From positions 120,229 through 184,228 of the forward strand of contig NZ_FMAD01000012.1 of the NCBI RefSeq assembly GCF_900094595.1: a stretch of 64,000 nt of DNA, read 5' to 3'. The notes below the pieces were generated by a model, which was not told the DNA's origin, did no database searches, and worked only from the letters and a program-made list of their open reading frames with translations. The position numbers and the translations under genes were made by a program. The DNA comes from Cupriavidus alkaliphilus. GTDB lineage: Bacteria > Pseudomonadota > Gammaproteobacteria > Burkholderiales > Burkholderiaceae. Below are positions 40,660-49,372 of this stretch, piece after piece. Position 1 is the first letter of the stretch. The number at the start of each line of letters is the position of its first letter.

Positions 40660-42327
40660 ATGCGTGCACGTCATCGCGTTGCCGCGCTGCTGGTCGGCGT
40701 CGGCGCGTTCCATCACGGCCTGGTCCAGGCCGATCCGCGCAGCCCGGTCCAGGGCGATCCAACCCAGACGCTTCCCAAGATTGCGCCGGCCCGGCCCGAC
40801 AGCCGCGTGACCGTGCAGGTCGAGCGGCCGCAGCCCGCCATGCAGGACCTGCTCAACGCGCGCCTGACGCCGCGGCGCTTTCGCATCGAGGGCGCCAAGA
40901 CGCTGCCGTTCGAGGAAGTGGCCGCGCAGTTCACGCCGCTGGCCAACCGCGAGATCACGGTGGCGCAGCTGCTGGAAGCCGCCAATGCGGTGACGCAGAT
41001 GTACAAGGAGCGCGGCTACCCGCTGTCGTTCGCCTTCGTGCCGGCGCAGGACTTTGCCAACGGCGATGTGCTGGTGACGGTGGTGGAAGGCTACGTCGCC
41101 AAGGTAACGGTGACCGGCAAGGCGGGTCCGGCCGAGCGCCGCCTGCGCGCCATCGCCGAGAAGCTGCAGCAGGACCGCCCGCTGCGCCAGGACCGCTTCG
41201 AGCACTACGTCAACGCGCTGGCGCTGCAGCCCGGGCTGCAGGTGGCGGCCACGGTGCAGCCGCCCACCACCACCGACGGCGCCTGTGAGATGGTGCTCGA
41301 CGTCAAGCGCAAACCCTTCACGTTCGGCACCGGCATCGAATACATGTCGCCGGGCCTGCGCGCCATCGCCACGGCCACCACCAACAGCCTGACCCCGCTG
41401 GGCGAGCAGATCTCGGTCTCGGCGCTGTTCCCGAAGGGCCGCGACAGCGAGGAATACTACGCCGCCAGCTATGCGCAGCCGATGGGTACCGGAGGCATGG
41501 TGGCGCGGCTCAACGCCTCGCACTACCGTGGCGTGCCGCAGAACGCAACGCTGGCGCCGATCGGCTTCAACCCGCGCTATGTCAACGACACCAAGCGCAT
41601 CGGCGGCACCCTGAGCTATCCGCTGCTGCTGTCCAACGCGCATACGCTGACGCTGACCGGCGGCGTGTACGGCGCCGACCAGTTCGAGCGCTATACCCAT
41701 ACCGCCACCGGCACGCGCGTCACGCTCGGCACCAACGTGCGCGTGGCCACGGCGGAGCTGACCTACCTGCAACGCGGCGAAGGCGTCAGCCGCAACGCCA
41801 CGCTGGGCCTGTACAAGGGCTTCGATGCGCTGGGCGCGAGCCGCCAGAACAACAACAACGACCTGAGCTTCTTCCGCACGCGGCTGCTGCTGTCGCAATC
41901 GAAGGACCTGCCCGCGGGCTTCGGCCTGACCCTGGCCGCCGCCGGCCAGTACAGCGGCGACCGGCTGGCTTCGGGCGAGCAGATCAGCTTTGGCGGGCGC
42001 TTCTTCGGCCTGGGCTATCCCGCCGGCGAAGTCGCGGGCGACAAGGGCTGGGGCGCGTCGGCGGAAATCAGCCGGCTGTTCCTGCCGGACCTGACCTACC
42101 TGCGCACGATCCAGCCCTATGTGTCCGCCGACGTGGCGCGCGTGTATTCCAACAGCGTGTCGCTGTCGCACCGCAGCCTGTCGTCTGTGGCCCTCGGCGC
42201 GCGCTTCTCGGACCGGCGCTACTACACGCTGGACCTGTCGCTGGCACAGCCGGTCGGCGACAAGCCGACCAATGCCAGCCGCCGCTCGCCACGCATCAAC
42301 ATGATCTATTCCTACCAGTTCGACTGA
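40660..42327 (+). CDS. Orphan TpsB (ShlB/FhaC/HecB-like) outer-membrane transporter
   Basis: This 555-residue two-partner-secretion transporter has a signal peptide (1-24), a POTRA_2 domain ('RFRIEGAKTLPFEEVAAQF' to 'VVEGYVAKVTVTG', about 66-155), a second POTRA and a ShlB-type 16-strand barrel ending in 'INMIYSYQFD' with an aromatic residue near the C-terminus. The loop motif normally written VRGY/F is 'GLGY' here (450-453), so the conserved arginine is missing. There is no TpsA-type protein with a haemagglutination domain in the window. The nearest secreted candidate is the collagen-like lipoprotein upstream. A terminator follows the gene. Confidence 0.85.
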   Translation: MRARHRVAALLVGVGAFHHGLVQADPRSPVQGDPTQTLPKIAPARPDSRVTVQVERPQPAMQDLLNARLTPRRFRIEGAKTLPFEEVAAQFTPLANREITVAQLLEAANAVTQMYKERGYPLSFAFVPAQDFANGDVLVTVVEGYVAKVTVTGKAGPAERRLRAIAEKLQQDRPLRQDRFEHYVNALALQPGLQVAATVQPPTTTDGACEMVLDVKRKPFTFGTGIEYMSPGLRAIATATTNSLTPLGEQISVSALFPKGRDSEEYYAASYAQPMGTGGMVARLNASHYRGVPQNATLAPIGFNPRYVNDTKRIGGTLSYPLLLSNAHTLTLTGGVYGADQFERYTHTATGTRVTLGTNVRVATAELTYLQRGEGVSRNATLGLYKGFDALGASRQNNNNDLSFFRTRLLLSQSKDLPAGFGLTLAAAGQYSGDRLASGEQISFGGRFFGLGYPAGEVAGDKGWGASAEISRLFLPDLTYLRTIQPYVSADVARVYSNSVSLSHRSLSSVALGARFSDRRYYTLDLSLAQPVGDKPTNASRRSPRINMIYSYQFD

Positions 42328-42354
42328 GTCCCGGCTCTTCCAAGGTTCCCTGCA

Positions 42355-42390
42355 CGGCCGGCGGCAGTTCTGCGCCGGCCGATTTTTTTT
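42355..42390 (+). terminator. Rho-independent terminator after the TpsB gene
   Basis: CGGCCGGCG (from 42355) pairs with CGCCGGCCG (ending 42381), followed by a run of eight T. It lies 28 bp after the stop codon. Confidence 0.9.
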
Positions 42391-42499
42391 GGGAGCCGAC
42401 ATCCCGGCCGCGGTCCGGGCCGGCGCCGCTATTTCGCAACACTTCTGGCAAGACTGGCCCAGACCGCGCCAGTCAGCCTTGACCTGTCAACCATCATCA

Positions 42500-42521
42500 A
42501 ATGATAATCCTTCTCATTATT
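42500..42521. promoter_or_regulatory. Fur box upstream of the siderophore receptor
   Basis: AATGATAATCCTTCTCATTATT, read here as AATGATAAT and TCATTATT around CCTTC, matches the Fur consensus of NATAAT-type hexamers. It lies about 33 bp before the GTG start at 42554 in an A+T-rich patch, fitting iron-repressed expression. Confidence 0.75.
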
Positions 42522-42553
42522 GTTTCTGTTTTCTAATACATTAGAGGCGTAAA

Positions 42554-44830
42554 GTGCAGTATTCGGCAGTCATAACAAAAAAGAGCCACGGGAAGTCGGG
42601 TGCCATTCCACGTTTGACCAGCCTGGTCGGCGCTGCCGTCGCGGCGGCGCCGGTCGCCGCCCAGCAGGCGCCCAAGCCGGTCGAGCTGCCGCAGGTCACG
42701 GTCACCGGCGACAGCGGCTTCAAGGCGGAAAGCTCGTCGTCGATCAAGAATCCCGAGCCGCTGCGCGATACGCCGCGCTCGATCACGGTCATTCCACAGG
42801 AAGTCATCCAGAGCACCGGCTCGACCACGCTGACCGACGTGCTGCGCACGGTCCCGGGCATTGCGTTCGGTGCGGGCGAGGGTGGCAATCCGGTTGGCGA
42901 CCGGCCGTTTATCCGCGGCTATGACGCGCAGGCCAGCACCTTCCTCGACGGTTTCCGCGATATCGGCGCGCAGTCGCGCGAGCTGTTCAACGTCGAGAGC
43001 GTCGAAGTGACCAAGGGCCCGGCCGGCGCCTACGACGGGCGCGGCTCGGCCGGCGGCAGCATCAATATCACCAGCAAGGCGCCCAAGCTGGGCAATTTTG
43101 CCGAAGGCAATATCGGCGTCGGCAACGCGCAGTACGTACGCGGGACCGCCGACGGCAACTGGCAGTTCGCCGACCACGCTGCGTTCCGCCTCAATGCGAT
43201 GTTCCACGACCAGGACGTCGCCGGTCGCGATGCCGTGCACCAGAAGCGCTGGGGCGTGGCGCCGTCGGTGGCCTTCGGCCTGGGCACCGACACGCGCCTG
43301 ACGCTGTCGTACTACCACATGCAGACCGACGACATCCCCGACGTCGGCATCCCGTACAACAACCCCGCCTTCACCGCGCGCCGCGACGGCCGTCCGCGCA
43401 CGCGCCAGACCGGCGACGGCTCGCCCGTCAACGTGCCGCGCAGCACCTACTACGGCCTGCTGGACCGCGACTTCCGCAAGGACCAGGCCGACATGGGCAC
43501 GATCCGCTTCGAGCACGATTTCTCGCCGGCGCTGAAGTTCCGCAACCAGACCCGCTTCTCGCGCACCAACCAGGACTACATCTACACCCAGCCTGACGAC
43601 AGCAAGGGCAACATCTACTACGACCTGCTCTGGCGCCGCGTGAACACGCGCTACTCCACCGCGCGCACGGTGGCCAACCAGACCGACCTGTCGGGCGAGT
43701 TCCTGACCGGCGCGATCAAGCACAAGTACGTCTTCGGCGTCGAGTTCTCGCAGGAAAAGAGCGAGAACGACAGCTACACCGTCGACACCGGCAACAGCAG
43801 CTGCCCCAACGGCGCGGGCGCGGCCGGCGGCTACAACTGCACCACGCTGCTCAACCCCAACCCCAACGACCCGTGGCGCGGCAGCATCGCGCGCACCAAC
43901 AACCCGACCAACGCCAAGACCAACACGGCGTCGGTGTACCTGTTCGACTCGGTGGAGCTGAACAAGCAGTGGATCGTCAACGGCGGCGTGCGCTTCGACA
44001 GCTACCGCTCGAGCTTCACCGCGGCGCGCGCGGCCAATGGCTCGCGTGCGGAATACTCGCGCGACGACAACCTGTTCAACTACCAGCTGGGCGTGGTGTA
44101 CAAGCCGGTGGAGAACGCCAGCTTCTACGTGTCGTACGGCACCTCGTCGACACCCGCGGGCGCGTTCCTGGCGCAGGGCTCGGATCCCAACGGCCTGGCT
44201 CCGGACCGCAGCGGCAACCGCGGCGACCAGCTGGCGCCGGAAAAGAACCGCTCGTTCGAACTGGGCACCAAGTGGGACGTGCTGAAGAACCGCCTGGCCC
44301 TGACCGCGGCGATCTTCCGCATCGAGACCACCAACGCCCGCATTGTGCAGCAGGACGGCACCGCGGCGATGGCCGGCAACAAGCGCGTGGACGGCTTCGA
44401 GCTGGGCTTCTCCGGCAACCTGACCGACAAGTGGGCCATGTTCGGCGGCTACACCCACCTGAAGAGCGAGCTGCGCAACAACGGCGGCGCCGGCTCGGCC
44501 TTCGGCCAGACCAACGGCCAGGCGTTCCCGAACACGCCGGAAGACAGCTTCAGCCTGTGGACCACGTACCAGCTGCTGCCGAACCTGACCATCGGCGGTG
44601 GGGCGTACTACGTGTCGAAGATCTGGGGCAACGAGGGCACCAACAAGTGGGTGGCGCCGTACTGGCGCTTCGATGCGATGGCCGCATACCGCATCAACAA
44701 GAACGTGGCGCTGCAGCTTAACGTGCAGAACCTGACCGACAAGACCTACTACAGCCAGGCCTACACCTCGCACTACGCGACCGTGGCACCGGGCCGCACC
44801 GCGGTGCTGAACCTGAACCTGCGCTACTGA
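42554..44830 (+). CDS. TonB-dependent siderophore receptor (catecholate type, Fiu/PiuA-like)
   Basis: This 758-residue outer-membrane receptor takes up ferric siderophores with TonB-ExbBD energy. A signal peptide (about 1-40) precedes the TonB box region 'PQVTVTGDS', the plug ('SITVIPQEVIQSTGSTTLTD' in part, 'RPFIRGYDAQASTFLDGFRD', 'GPAGAYDGRGSAGGSIN') and the barrel ending 'VLNLNLRY' with a terminal aromatic residue. The start is GTG 42554 with AGAGG about 9 bases upstream. A Fur box lies just upstream. It resembles Fiu/PiuA; the Fe(II) dioxygenase gene (piuC/ybiX) that often follows is absent here. Confidence 0.93.
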   Translation: MQYSAVITKKSHGKSGAIPRLTSLVGAAVAAAPVAAQQAPKPVELPQVTVTGDSGFKAESSSSIKNPEPLRDTPRSITVIPQEVIQSTGSTTLTDVLRTVPGIAFGAGEGGNPVGDRPFIRGYDAQASTFLDGFRDIGAQSRELFNVESVEVTKGPAGAYDGRGSAGGSINITSKAPKLGNFAEGNIGVGNAQYVRGTADGNWQFADHAAFRLNAMFHDQDVAGRDAVHQKRWGVAPSVAFGLGTDTRLTLSYYHMQTDDIPDVGIPYNNPAFTARRDGRPRTRQTGDGSPVNVPRSTYYGLLDRDFRKDQADMGTIRFEHDFSPALKFRNQTRFSRTNQDYIYTQPDDSKGNIYYDLLWRRVNTRYSTARTVANQTDLSGEFLTGAIKHKYVFGVEFSQEKSENDSYTVDTGNSSCPNGAGAAGGYNCTTLLNPNPNDPWRGSIARTNNPTNAKTNTASVYLFDSVELNKQWIVNGGVRFDSYRSSFTAARAANGSRAEYSRDDNLFNYQLGVVYKPVENASFYVSYGTSSTPAGAFLAQGSDPNGLAPDRSGNRGDQLAPEKNRSFELGTKWDVLKNRLALTAAIFRIETTNARIVQQDGTAAMAGNKRVDGFELGFSGNLTDKWAMFGGYTHLKSELRNNGGAGSAFGQTNGQAFPNTPEDSFSLWTTYQLLPNLTIGGGAYYVSKIWGNEGTNKWVAPYWRFDAMAAYRINKNVALQLNVQNLTDKTYYSQAYTSHYATVAPGRTAVLNLNLRY

Positions 44831-44916
44831 GCGCGGCGGCCGCCCAGGCCACACCACGCGGCACGCGGCCGGCTCCGGTCGCGTGCCGTTTTGCCTTTTC
44901 AACCGAAGCCCTTTGT

Positions 44917-45729
44917 ATGGATACCCTGCCCTTCCGCGTCGCCACGCCGGTCGAACTGGAACAGCTCGGTCCCGCCGGACTGCGCGACAAGCTGGCCGGC
45001 CCGCCGCAGCTGGCGCTGCCGTGGCTGGGCGGCGCCGCGGTGGCAGGCCACCTCGACGCGCAGATGGTGCTGGGCCAGTGGTTCCTTGCCGGCCATGGCG
45101 TCGCGCGCGACCCGGTGCAGGCGTTTGCGTGGTTCAAGCACGCGGCGCACGCCGGCCACGCGGGCGCGGCCAACCTGGCCGGCCGATGCTACGAGAACGG
45201 CTGGGGCACCGCGCCGGACGACCGCGCCGCCGCGCACTGGTACACGCTCGCGGCGGAGCGCGGTTCGGACTGGGGCATGTACAACCTGGCCACGGCGCTG
45301 GTGCTGGGCCGCGGCATCGCCGCGGACCGGCGCGCCGCGCTCGGCTGGTACCAGCGCGCAGCGGCGCTGGGCCATGCCAAGTCGCTCAATATCCTCGGCG
45401 GCTTCCATGAAGACGGCTGGGAGGTGGCGCAGGACCCGGCGCGCGCGGTCGCGTACTACCGCCAGGCGGCCGAAGGCGGCGACTTCCGCGGCCAGTTCAA
45501 CTATGCGCGCATGCTGGCGCTGGCGGGCCGCGAGGCCGAAGCGCAGCAATGGATCCGGCGGGTGCCGCAGACCGCCACCGGGCCCTTCATCGACAAGATG
45601 CTGGCGTTCCTGCGCGACGCGCCGCAGCAGGCGCTGCAGCGCCTGTACGCGCATGCCAGCGTGGCCGCGCAGGCCGCAACGGGCGTGCAGACCGCGCAGC
45701 CGACGCCGGAGGCCGCTGCCGCGGCCTGA
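44917..45729 (+). CDS. Sel1-repeat protein linked to the siderophore receptor
   Basis: This 270-residue protein is made of Sel1-like TPR repeats: 'DAQMVLGQWFLAGHGVARDP', 'AANLAGRCYENGWGTAPDD', 'MYNLATALVLGRGIAADRR', 'SLNILGGFHEDGWEVAQDP' and one more. There is no signal peptide, so it is probably cytosolic. A similar Sel1/TPR gene accompanies piuA-type receptors in other proteobacteria, as I recall, so co-regulation by Fur is likely. The start ATG 44917 is 87 bp after the receptor stop. The role is not established; binding partners of iron uptake are a guess. Confidence 0.85.
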   Translation: MDTLPFRVATPVELEQLGPAGLRDKLAGPPQLALPWLGGAAVAGHLDAQMVLGQWFLAGHGVARDPVQAFAWFKHAAHAGHAGAANLAGRCYENGWGTAPDDRAAAHWYTLAAERGSDWGMYNLATALVLGRGIAADRRAALGWYQRAAALGHAKSLNILGGFHEDGWEVAQDPARAVAYYRQAAEGGDFRGQFNYARMLALAGREAEAQQWIRRVPQTATGPFIDKMLAFLRDAPQQALQRLYAHASVAAQAATGVQTAQPTPEAAAAA

Positions 45730-45742
45730 ACGCAGCGAGGGA

Positions 45743-45949
45743 TCAGGTCACGCGGAAGCCCACCTTCAACGTGACCTGGTAGTGCGCGATCTTGCCATTC
45801 TGGATATGGCCGCGCGTTTCCACCACCTCGAACCAGTCGATGTTCTTGATGGTCTCGCCAGCCTTGGCGATGGCGCTCTGGATGGCCTGGTCGCAGCCGT
45901 CGGGCGAAGAGCCGACGATCTCGACCAGCTTGTAGGTGTGGTTCGTCAT
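45743..45949 (-). CDS. Dodecin family flavin-binding protein
   Basis: This 68-residue protein matches dodecin: 'YKLVEIVGSSPDGCDQAI', 'AKAGETIKNIDWFEV', 'RGHIQNGKIAHYQVTLKVGF'. Dodecins form hollow dodecamers that store flavins or CoA. The tryptophan in 'NIDWFEV' is the flavin-stacking residue. The ribosome-binding site AAGGAG is ideal, five bases before ATG 45949. It converges on the Sel1 gene with 13 bp between stops and is monocistronic. Confidence 0.93.
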   Translation of the reverse strand: MTNHTYKLVEIVGSSPDGCDQAIQSAIAKAGETIKNIDWFEVVETRGHIQNGKIAHYQVTLKVGFRVT

Positions 45950-46181
45950 TGCTTCTCCTTGGCGGCCGCGGCCGCATGGGTTGCATCCATCATAGGCGCC
46001 GGCCGCGGATAGTCCCAAGGCTGCGGCGCGACGCCATGCACACCGCAACACCAGCCACAGATCCTGTTACACAATCCCGCTTTGCCAGTGGCGTATGCGG
46101 CTGCTACGCTGCGTTCCCGCCCCCGGACAGGTGCGGCGCGCGGCGCGCGCACGCTGTCCTTTACCGACGCCAAGATCCGCC

Positions 46182-46898
46182 GTGACTTATCGCTTCGTTC
46201 GCCGGGCCGTGCTGGGCCTGGGCCTGGCCGCCGCCTTGTCGGCCTTCACTTCGTTCAGTCCCTTCGCGCTGCTGGCGCACGCCCGTTCTACCTCGACCTT
46301 CGACGAGGTCTCAGAGACCATCGCCAACAGCATCAGCGAGACCTTCAACGAGGCCGTCGCCAATCACTTCCCGTCCCGCACCGGCAAGCCCGCGCAACCG
46401 GCCCAGCCGCCCGACGCCAGGCCGCTGCCGACCAAACCCTTTGCCGATGGCAGCGGCTACACGCTGTGCTTCGTGCCGGATGGCGCGAGTTGCCAGGCGC
46501 TGCTGATCAATGCGATCCGCAGCACGCGCCAGCGCCTGCTGATCCAGGCCTATTCGTTCACCAGCGCGCCGATTGCCGAGGCCGTGGCGCAGGCGCACCG
46601 GCGCGGCGTCGACGTGCGCGTGATCCTGGACAAGAGCCAGCAGAGCGAGCGCTATACCAGCGCCACCTTCCTCAAGCACGCCGGCGTGCCGGTGGTGATC
46701 GACAACAAGCCCGCGATCGCCCATAACAAGGTGATGGTGTTCGACGACCAGGCAGTCTTCACCGGCTCCTTCAATTTCACCAAGTCGGCACAGGAGCGCA
46801 ACGCCGAGAACGGCATGCTGATCCGCGGCGACGCGGCGGTGGTCAAGGCCTATACCGACAACTGGCACAAGCGCTACCGGCAGTCGCGCGCGTACTGA
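46182..46898 (+). CDS. Phospholipase D-like protein with a single HKD motif (Nuc-like)
   Basis: This 238-residue protein has a signal peptide (about 1-35, 'VLGLGLAAALSAFTSFSPF') and one PLD domain: 'LLIQAYSFTSAPIAEA', then 'HNKVMVFDD' (H181, K183, D188) and 'FTGSFNFTKSAQERNAEN'. A single HKD motif points to dimeric, Nuc-type endonucleases or phosphodiesterases acting in the periplasm. The start is set at GTG 46182 because it directly gives a signal peptide; no strong ribosome-binding site is seen, and an ATG at 46095 is an alternative. It appears monocistronic. Confidence 0.82.
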   Translation: MTYRFVRRAVLGLGLAAALSAFTSFSPFALLAHARSTSTFDEVSETIANSISETFNEAVANHFPSRTGKPAQPAQPPDARPLPTKPFADGSGYTLCFVPDGASCQALLINAIRSTRQRLLIQAYSFTSAPIAEAVAQAHRRGVDVRVILDKSQQSERYTSATFLKHAGVPVVIDNKPAIAHNKVMVFDDQAVFTGSFNFTKSAQERNAENGMLIRGDAAVVKAYTDNWHKRYRQSRAY

Positions 46899-47005
46899 AG
46901 GCAGCATCGACGCGGCCCGCGCCTGCACGAAGCGGCGTGCGGTGGCACACTGGCGGGCTGATATTGCGGCAACCCTGCCAAGTCCTTTCCGGAGAACCCT
47001 TCGCC

Positions 47006-47716
47006 ATGACAGCCATTCCCGACAGCCAGTGGATCCGCGTCGACACCGCCGCGGGCAGCTTCGATGCCTACCTGAGCCTGCCGCCGGCCGGCGTGCAGCC
47101 CGGCGCGCCGGGCATCGTGCTGCTGCAGGAAATCTTCGGTGTGAACGAGCATATCCGCGCGGTGGCCGACCAGTACGCTGCCGACGGTTATGCCGTGCTG
47201 GCGCCGGACGTGTTCTGGCGCCAGGCGCCGCGCGTGCAGCTGGGCTACGAGGGCGACGACATGGCGCGCGCCATGGCCTTGCGCAAGGCGGTGGACGTGG
47301 AGACCGCACTGGACGATATCGCCGCCACGGTGCAAGTGCTGCGCCAGCATACCGGCGCCGGCAAGGTAGCCGCGGTGGGCTACTGCTTCGGCGGGCTGCT
47401 GTCGTACTTGAGCGCGGCGCGCGGACTGGTCGATGCCGCCGTGCCCTTCTACGGTGGCGGCATCCAGAACCAGCTGCAGGAAGCCGCCAGCATCGGCGTG
47501 CCGGTGCAGTTCCACTACGGCGCGCTCGACGCGCATATCCCGCCCGACGCCGTGCAGGCCGTACGCGACGCGATGGCCGGCAAACCCGCCACCGAGATTC
47601 ACGTCTACCCGCAGGCCGACCACGGCTTCAACTGCTGGGCGCGCGGCTCCTACCATCAGCCCAGCGCTGCCCTGGCGCACGGGCGCGCGCTGGTGTTCCT
47701 GTCGGAAGCGCTGTAG
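47006..47716 (+). CDS. Dienelactone hydrolase family protein
   Basis: This 236-residue cytosolic hydrolase has the dienelactone hydrolase catalytic set: E42 ('LLQEIFGVNEH'), nucleophile C127 ('GYCFGG'), D175 ('GALDAHIP') and H206 ('ADHGFNC'). The cysteine nucleophile is diagnostic and separates it from serine esterases. Classical enzymes open dienelactone to maleylacetate in chloroaromatic breakdown, but no clc/tfd genes are nearby, so another lactone or ester is possible. ATG 47006 is preceded by GGAGAA. A 38-bp perfect palindrome lies just after the gene. Confidence 0.88.
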   Translation: MTAIPDSQWIRVDTAAGSFDAYLSLPPAGVQPGAPGIVLLQEIFGVNEHIRAVADQYAADGYAVLAPDVFWRQAPRVQLGYEGDDMARAMALRKAVDVETALDDIAATVQVLRQHTGAGKVAAVGYCFGGLLSYLSAARGLVDAAVPFYGGGIQNQLQEAASIGVPVQFHYGALDAHIPPDAVQAVRDAMAGKPATEIHVYPQADHGFNCWARGSYHQPSAALAHGRALVFLSEAL

Positions 47717-47725
47717 TCCGCCCCC

Positions 47726-47763
47726 AAGGTGTGCCGGCTTGCCATGGCAAGCCGGCACACCTT
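47726..47763. repeat. 38-bp perfect palindrome between DLH and acyl-CoA synthetase genes
   Basis: Positions 47726-47744 (starting AAGGTGTGCC) are the exact reverse complement of 47745-47763 (ending GGCACACCTT), with CCATGG at the centre and no spacer. It starts 10 bases after the DLH stop. There is no T-run, so it is not a standard terminator, though its RNA would fold strongly. Confidence 0.8.
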
Positions 47764-47821
47764 ATCCTCGCCGCTTGGCTTCAAGACTTGCTGGACCCCA
47801 ACCATAACAATGGAGACCACC

Positions 47822-49369
47822 ATGCAGTCAGAGCAGCAGCGCGCCCTGCGCAACACCATCCCCGACGCCATCGCCCGCGCGGTGCGGCGCAGCCCGGACA
47901 AGACCGCGATCCGTTTCGGCGAGCGGTCCTGGAGCTTTCGCCAGCTCGATGACGCCACCGCGCGCGTAGCCGGCGCGCTGGCGCAGTGGGGCCTGCGTCC
48001 CGGCGACCGCGTCGCCGCCTTCGGCAAGAACTCCGACGCCTATGTGCTGTTGTGGCTGGCCTGCCTGCGCAGCGGCCTGATCCATGTGCCGGTGAATTTC
48101 TCGATGACGCGGGCCGAGGCCGAGTACATCGTCACGCAATCGGGCGCCAGCGCGATCTTTTCCGACCCGGCGCTGGCCGAGCGCGTCGACGGCCTGCCGT
48201 GCAAGGTCCGCGGCACGCTGCATGGCGGCGATCGTCGCACCGATATTCTCGCCGCGGCCGCCGACGGCCCCACGGCGCCGGTGTCGGGCACCCTCGCCGA
48301 GTCCACGCCCGCGCAGATCCTGTACACCTCCGGCACCACCTCCGCGCCCAAGGGTGCCGTGCTGACGCATCGCGCGCTGCTGGCCGAATACTTCAGCACC
48401 ATCGCCGCCTGCGATATCCGCGCGTCGGACTATTCGCTGGCCGCGCTGCCGCTGTACCACTCGGCGCAGATGCATGTGTTCCTGATGCCGCTGCTGCTGT
48501 GCGGCGGCACCACGCTGATCGCCGACAGCCCGGAAGCCGGCTATTGCCTGCGCACCATCCACGCCGAGCGCATCACCAGCTTCTTTGCGCCGCCGACGGT
48601 CTGGATCGCGCTGCTGCGCCATGCGGAGTTCGACCCGGCCCGGCTGGGTATGCTAACCAAGGCCTACTACGGTGCCTCGATCATGCCGGTGCCGGTGCTG
48701 CTGGAACTGCAGCAGAAGCTGCCGGCACTGCGCTTCTACAACTGCTACGGGCAAAGCGAGATCGGGCCGCTGGCCACGGTGCTGGGACCCGACGAGCACG
48801 CCGCACGGCCGGCCTCGGCGGGGCGCCCGGTGTTGAATGTCGAGACCCGCATCGTCGATGAAACCCTACAGGACGTACCGCCCGGCGAGCTGGGCGAGAT
48901 CGTGCATCGCTCGCCGCAGCTGCTGACGCACTACTGGGACAAGCCGGAGCAGACCGCCGAAGCCTTCGCCGGCGGCTGGTTCCATTCGGGCGACCTCGGC
49001 TACATGGATGCCGAGGGCTACCTGTATGTGGTGGACCGGATCAAGGACGTGATCAACTCGGGCGGCGTGCTGGTGTCGAGCCGGGAAGTGGAAGAGTGCC
49101 TGTACACCCATGGCGCGGTGGCCGAGGCAGCGGTATTCGCGCTGCCGCACCCGAAGTGGGTCGAGGCGGTGACGGCGTGCGTGGTGCGCAAGCGCGGCCA
49201 CGACGATGCCAGCGAGGACGAACTGATCGCGCATGCGCGCCAGGCACTGGCGCCGTTCAAGGTGCCCAAGCGCATCGTGTTCGTCGCGGACCTGCCGCGC
49301 AATACCGCGGGCAAGCTGCTCAAGCGCCAGCTGCGCGAGGATTACGCGCAGTTGTTCGGCGCGAACTGA
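47822..49369 (+). CDS. Acyl-CoA synthetase (AMP-forming, ANL superfamily)
   Basis: This 515-residue ligase activates a carboxylic acid as acyl-AMP and then acyl-CoA. The P-loop is 'ILYTSGTTSAPKGAVLTH' (about 157-174), followed by 'YNCYGQSEIGP', 'GWFHSGDLGYMD', 'VVDRIKDVINSGG' and the catalytic lysine in 'RNTAGKLLKRQL' near the C-terminus. ATG 47822 is chosen, with GGAG 7 bases upstream. The chain length or substrate cannot be told; it resembles medium/long-chain fatty acyl-CoA synthetases. It follows the DLH gene by 105 bp across the palindrome. Confidence 0.9.
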   Translation: MQSEQQRALRNTIPDAIARAVRRSPDKTAIRFGERSWSFRQLDDATARVAGALAQWGLRPGDRVAAFGKNSDAYVLLWLACLRSGLIHVPVNFSMTRAEAEYIVTQSGASAIFSDPALAERVDGLPCKVRGTLHGGDRRTDILAAAADGPTAPVSGTLAESTPAQILYTSGTTSAPKGAVLTHRALLAEYFSTIAACDIRASDYSLAALPLYHSAQMHVFLMPLLLCGGTTLIADSPEAGYCLRTIHAERITSFFAPPTVWIALLRHAEFDPARLGMLTKAYYGASIMPVPVLLELQQKLPALRFYNCYGQSEIGPLATVLGPDEHAARPASAGRPVLNVETRIVDETLQDVPPGELGEIVHRSPQLLTHYWDKPEQTAEAFAGGWFHSGDLGYMDAEGYLYVVDRIKDVINSGGVLVSSREVEECLYTHGAVAEAAVFALPHPKWVEAVTACVVRKRGHDDASEDELIAHARQALAPFKVPKRIVFVADLPRNTAGKLLKRQLREDYAQLFGAN

Positions 49370-49372
49370 CGC

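Noticed and set aside
40537..42402. Long antisense frame opposite the TpsB gene
   Set aside because: Composition is His/Arg/Ala-rich as expected from a reverse reading of a GC-rich gene, and no domain is visible.
42533..44902. Very long open frame antisense to the siderophore receptor
   Set aside because: It mirrors the receptor's codons in GC-rich DNA. The plus-strand product has signal, plug and barrel features, while the antisense product has none.
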